6,194 bases of DNA from Spartobacteria bacterium (lineage in GTDB: Bacteria > Verrucomicrobiota > Verrucomicrobiae > Chthoniobacterales > UBA6821): assembly GCA_003136515.1 (NCBI GenBank), contig PLEU01000071.1, forward strand, positions 1-6,194. Direction: 5' to 3'. Each line of letters begins with the position of its first letter. Positions within the stretch are counted from its first letter, which is position 1. Both the position numbers and the translations under genes were made by a program. Shown here in pieces: positions 6,154 through 6,194 of the stretch. The notes under the pieces are model-generated. The model worked only from the letters and a program-made list of their open reading frames with translations. It was not told where the DNA came from and did not search any database.

Positions 6154-6194
6154 AATTCAGAAAACTGATACGAACTCTGCTTGTCTATCCGGTT

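Noticed and set aside
1..6194. A new multi-gene defence or biosynthetic system
   Set aside because: The genes are recognisable, on different strands, in apparently separate transcription units, and show no shared partner domains; a common function would be speculation.
1..6194. dif site, tRNA or CRISPR repeats near xerC or in the gaps
   Set aside because: I saw no 28-base dif-like palindromic site, cloverleaf or spaced direct repeats in any non-coding stretch; all gaps are under 170 bases.

Overview
This is a bacterial chromosomal segment with dense protein coding, ordinary gene spacing and moderate GC. It has five recognisable genes, one of them cut by the left edge. The composition fits a Gram-negative lineage with lipopolysaccharide. 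A secreted S53 peptidase carrying tandem C-terminal LAANQ..G..NY-type repeats, together with the near absence of clear Shine-Dalgarno sequences, makes me lean towards Verrucomicrobiota or a related PVC lineage. That placement is an inference from pattern memory, not a phylogenetic result.

Layout, left to right. A XerC-type tyrosine recombinase lies on the minus strand; its N-terminus is at 915, or possibly 951, and it runs off the left edge before the catalytic tyrosine. Only 17 bases away, divergently transcribed, is a family-4 glycosyltransferase resembling WaaG of the LPS core (933-2108, plus). It converges on a minus-strand secreted sedolisin-like (S53) peptidase (2134-3867), and a hairpin that looks able to terminate both genes covers the junction. 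Next come an OafA/YrhL-type membrane acyltransferase (4000-5106, minus) and a NagD/HDHD2-type HAD phosphatase (5238-6029, minus). A strong hairpin after the HAD stop, followed by a promoter-like element, suggests that the HAD gene and the acyltransferase are separate transcription units.

The glycosyltransferase, the acyltransferase and the exported peptidase all plausibly act on the cell surface or outside it: building LPS core, acylating surface sugars and degrading external protein. Nothing shows that they form one pathway. XerC (chromosome dimer resolution) and the HAD enzyme look like unrelated housekeeping neighbours.

I found no RNA gene, CRISPR array, insertion sequence, attachment site or origin. 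I also see no convincing previously undescribed system. The most notable points are the S53 peptidase with no activation prodomain, the very tight divergent xerC/glycosyltransferase start region, and the hairpins that punctuate the gene junctions.
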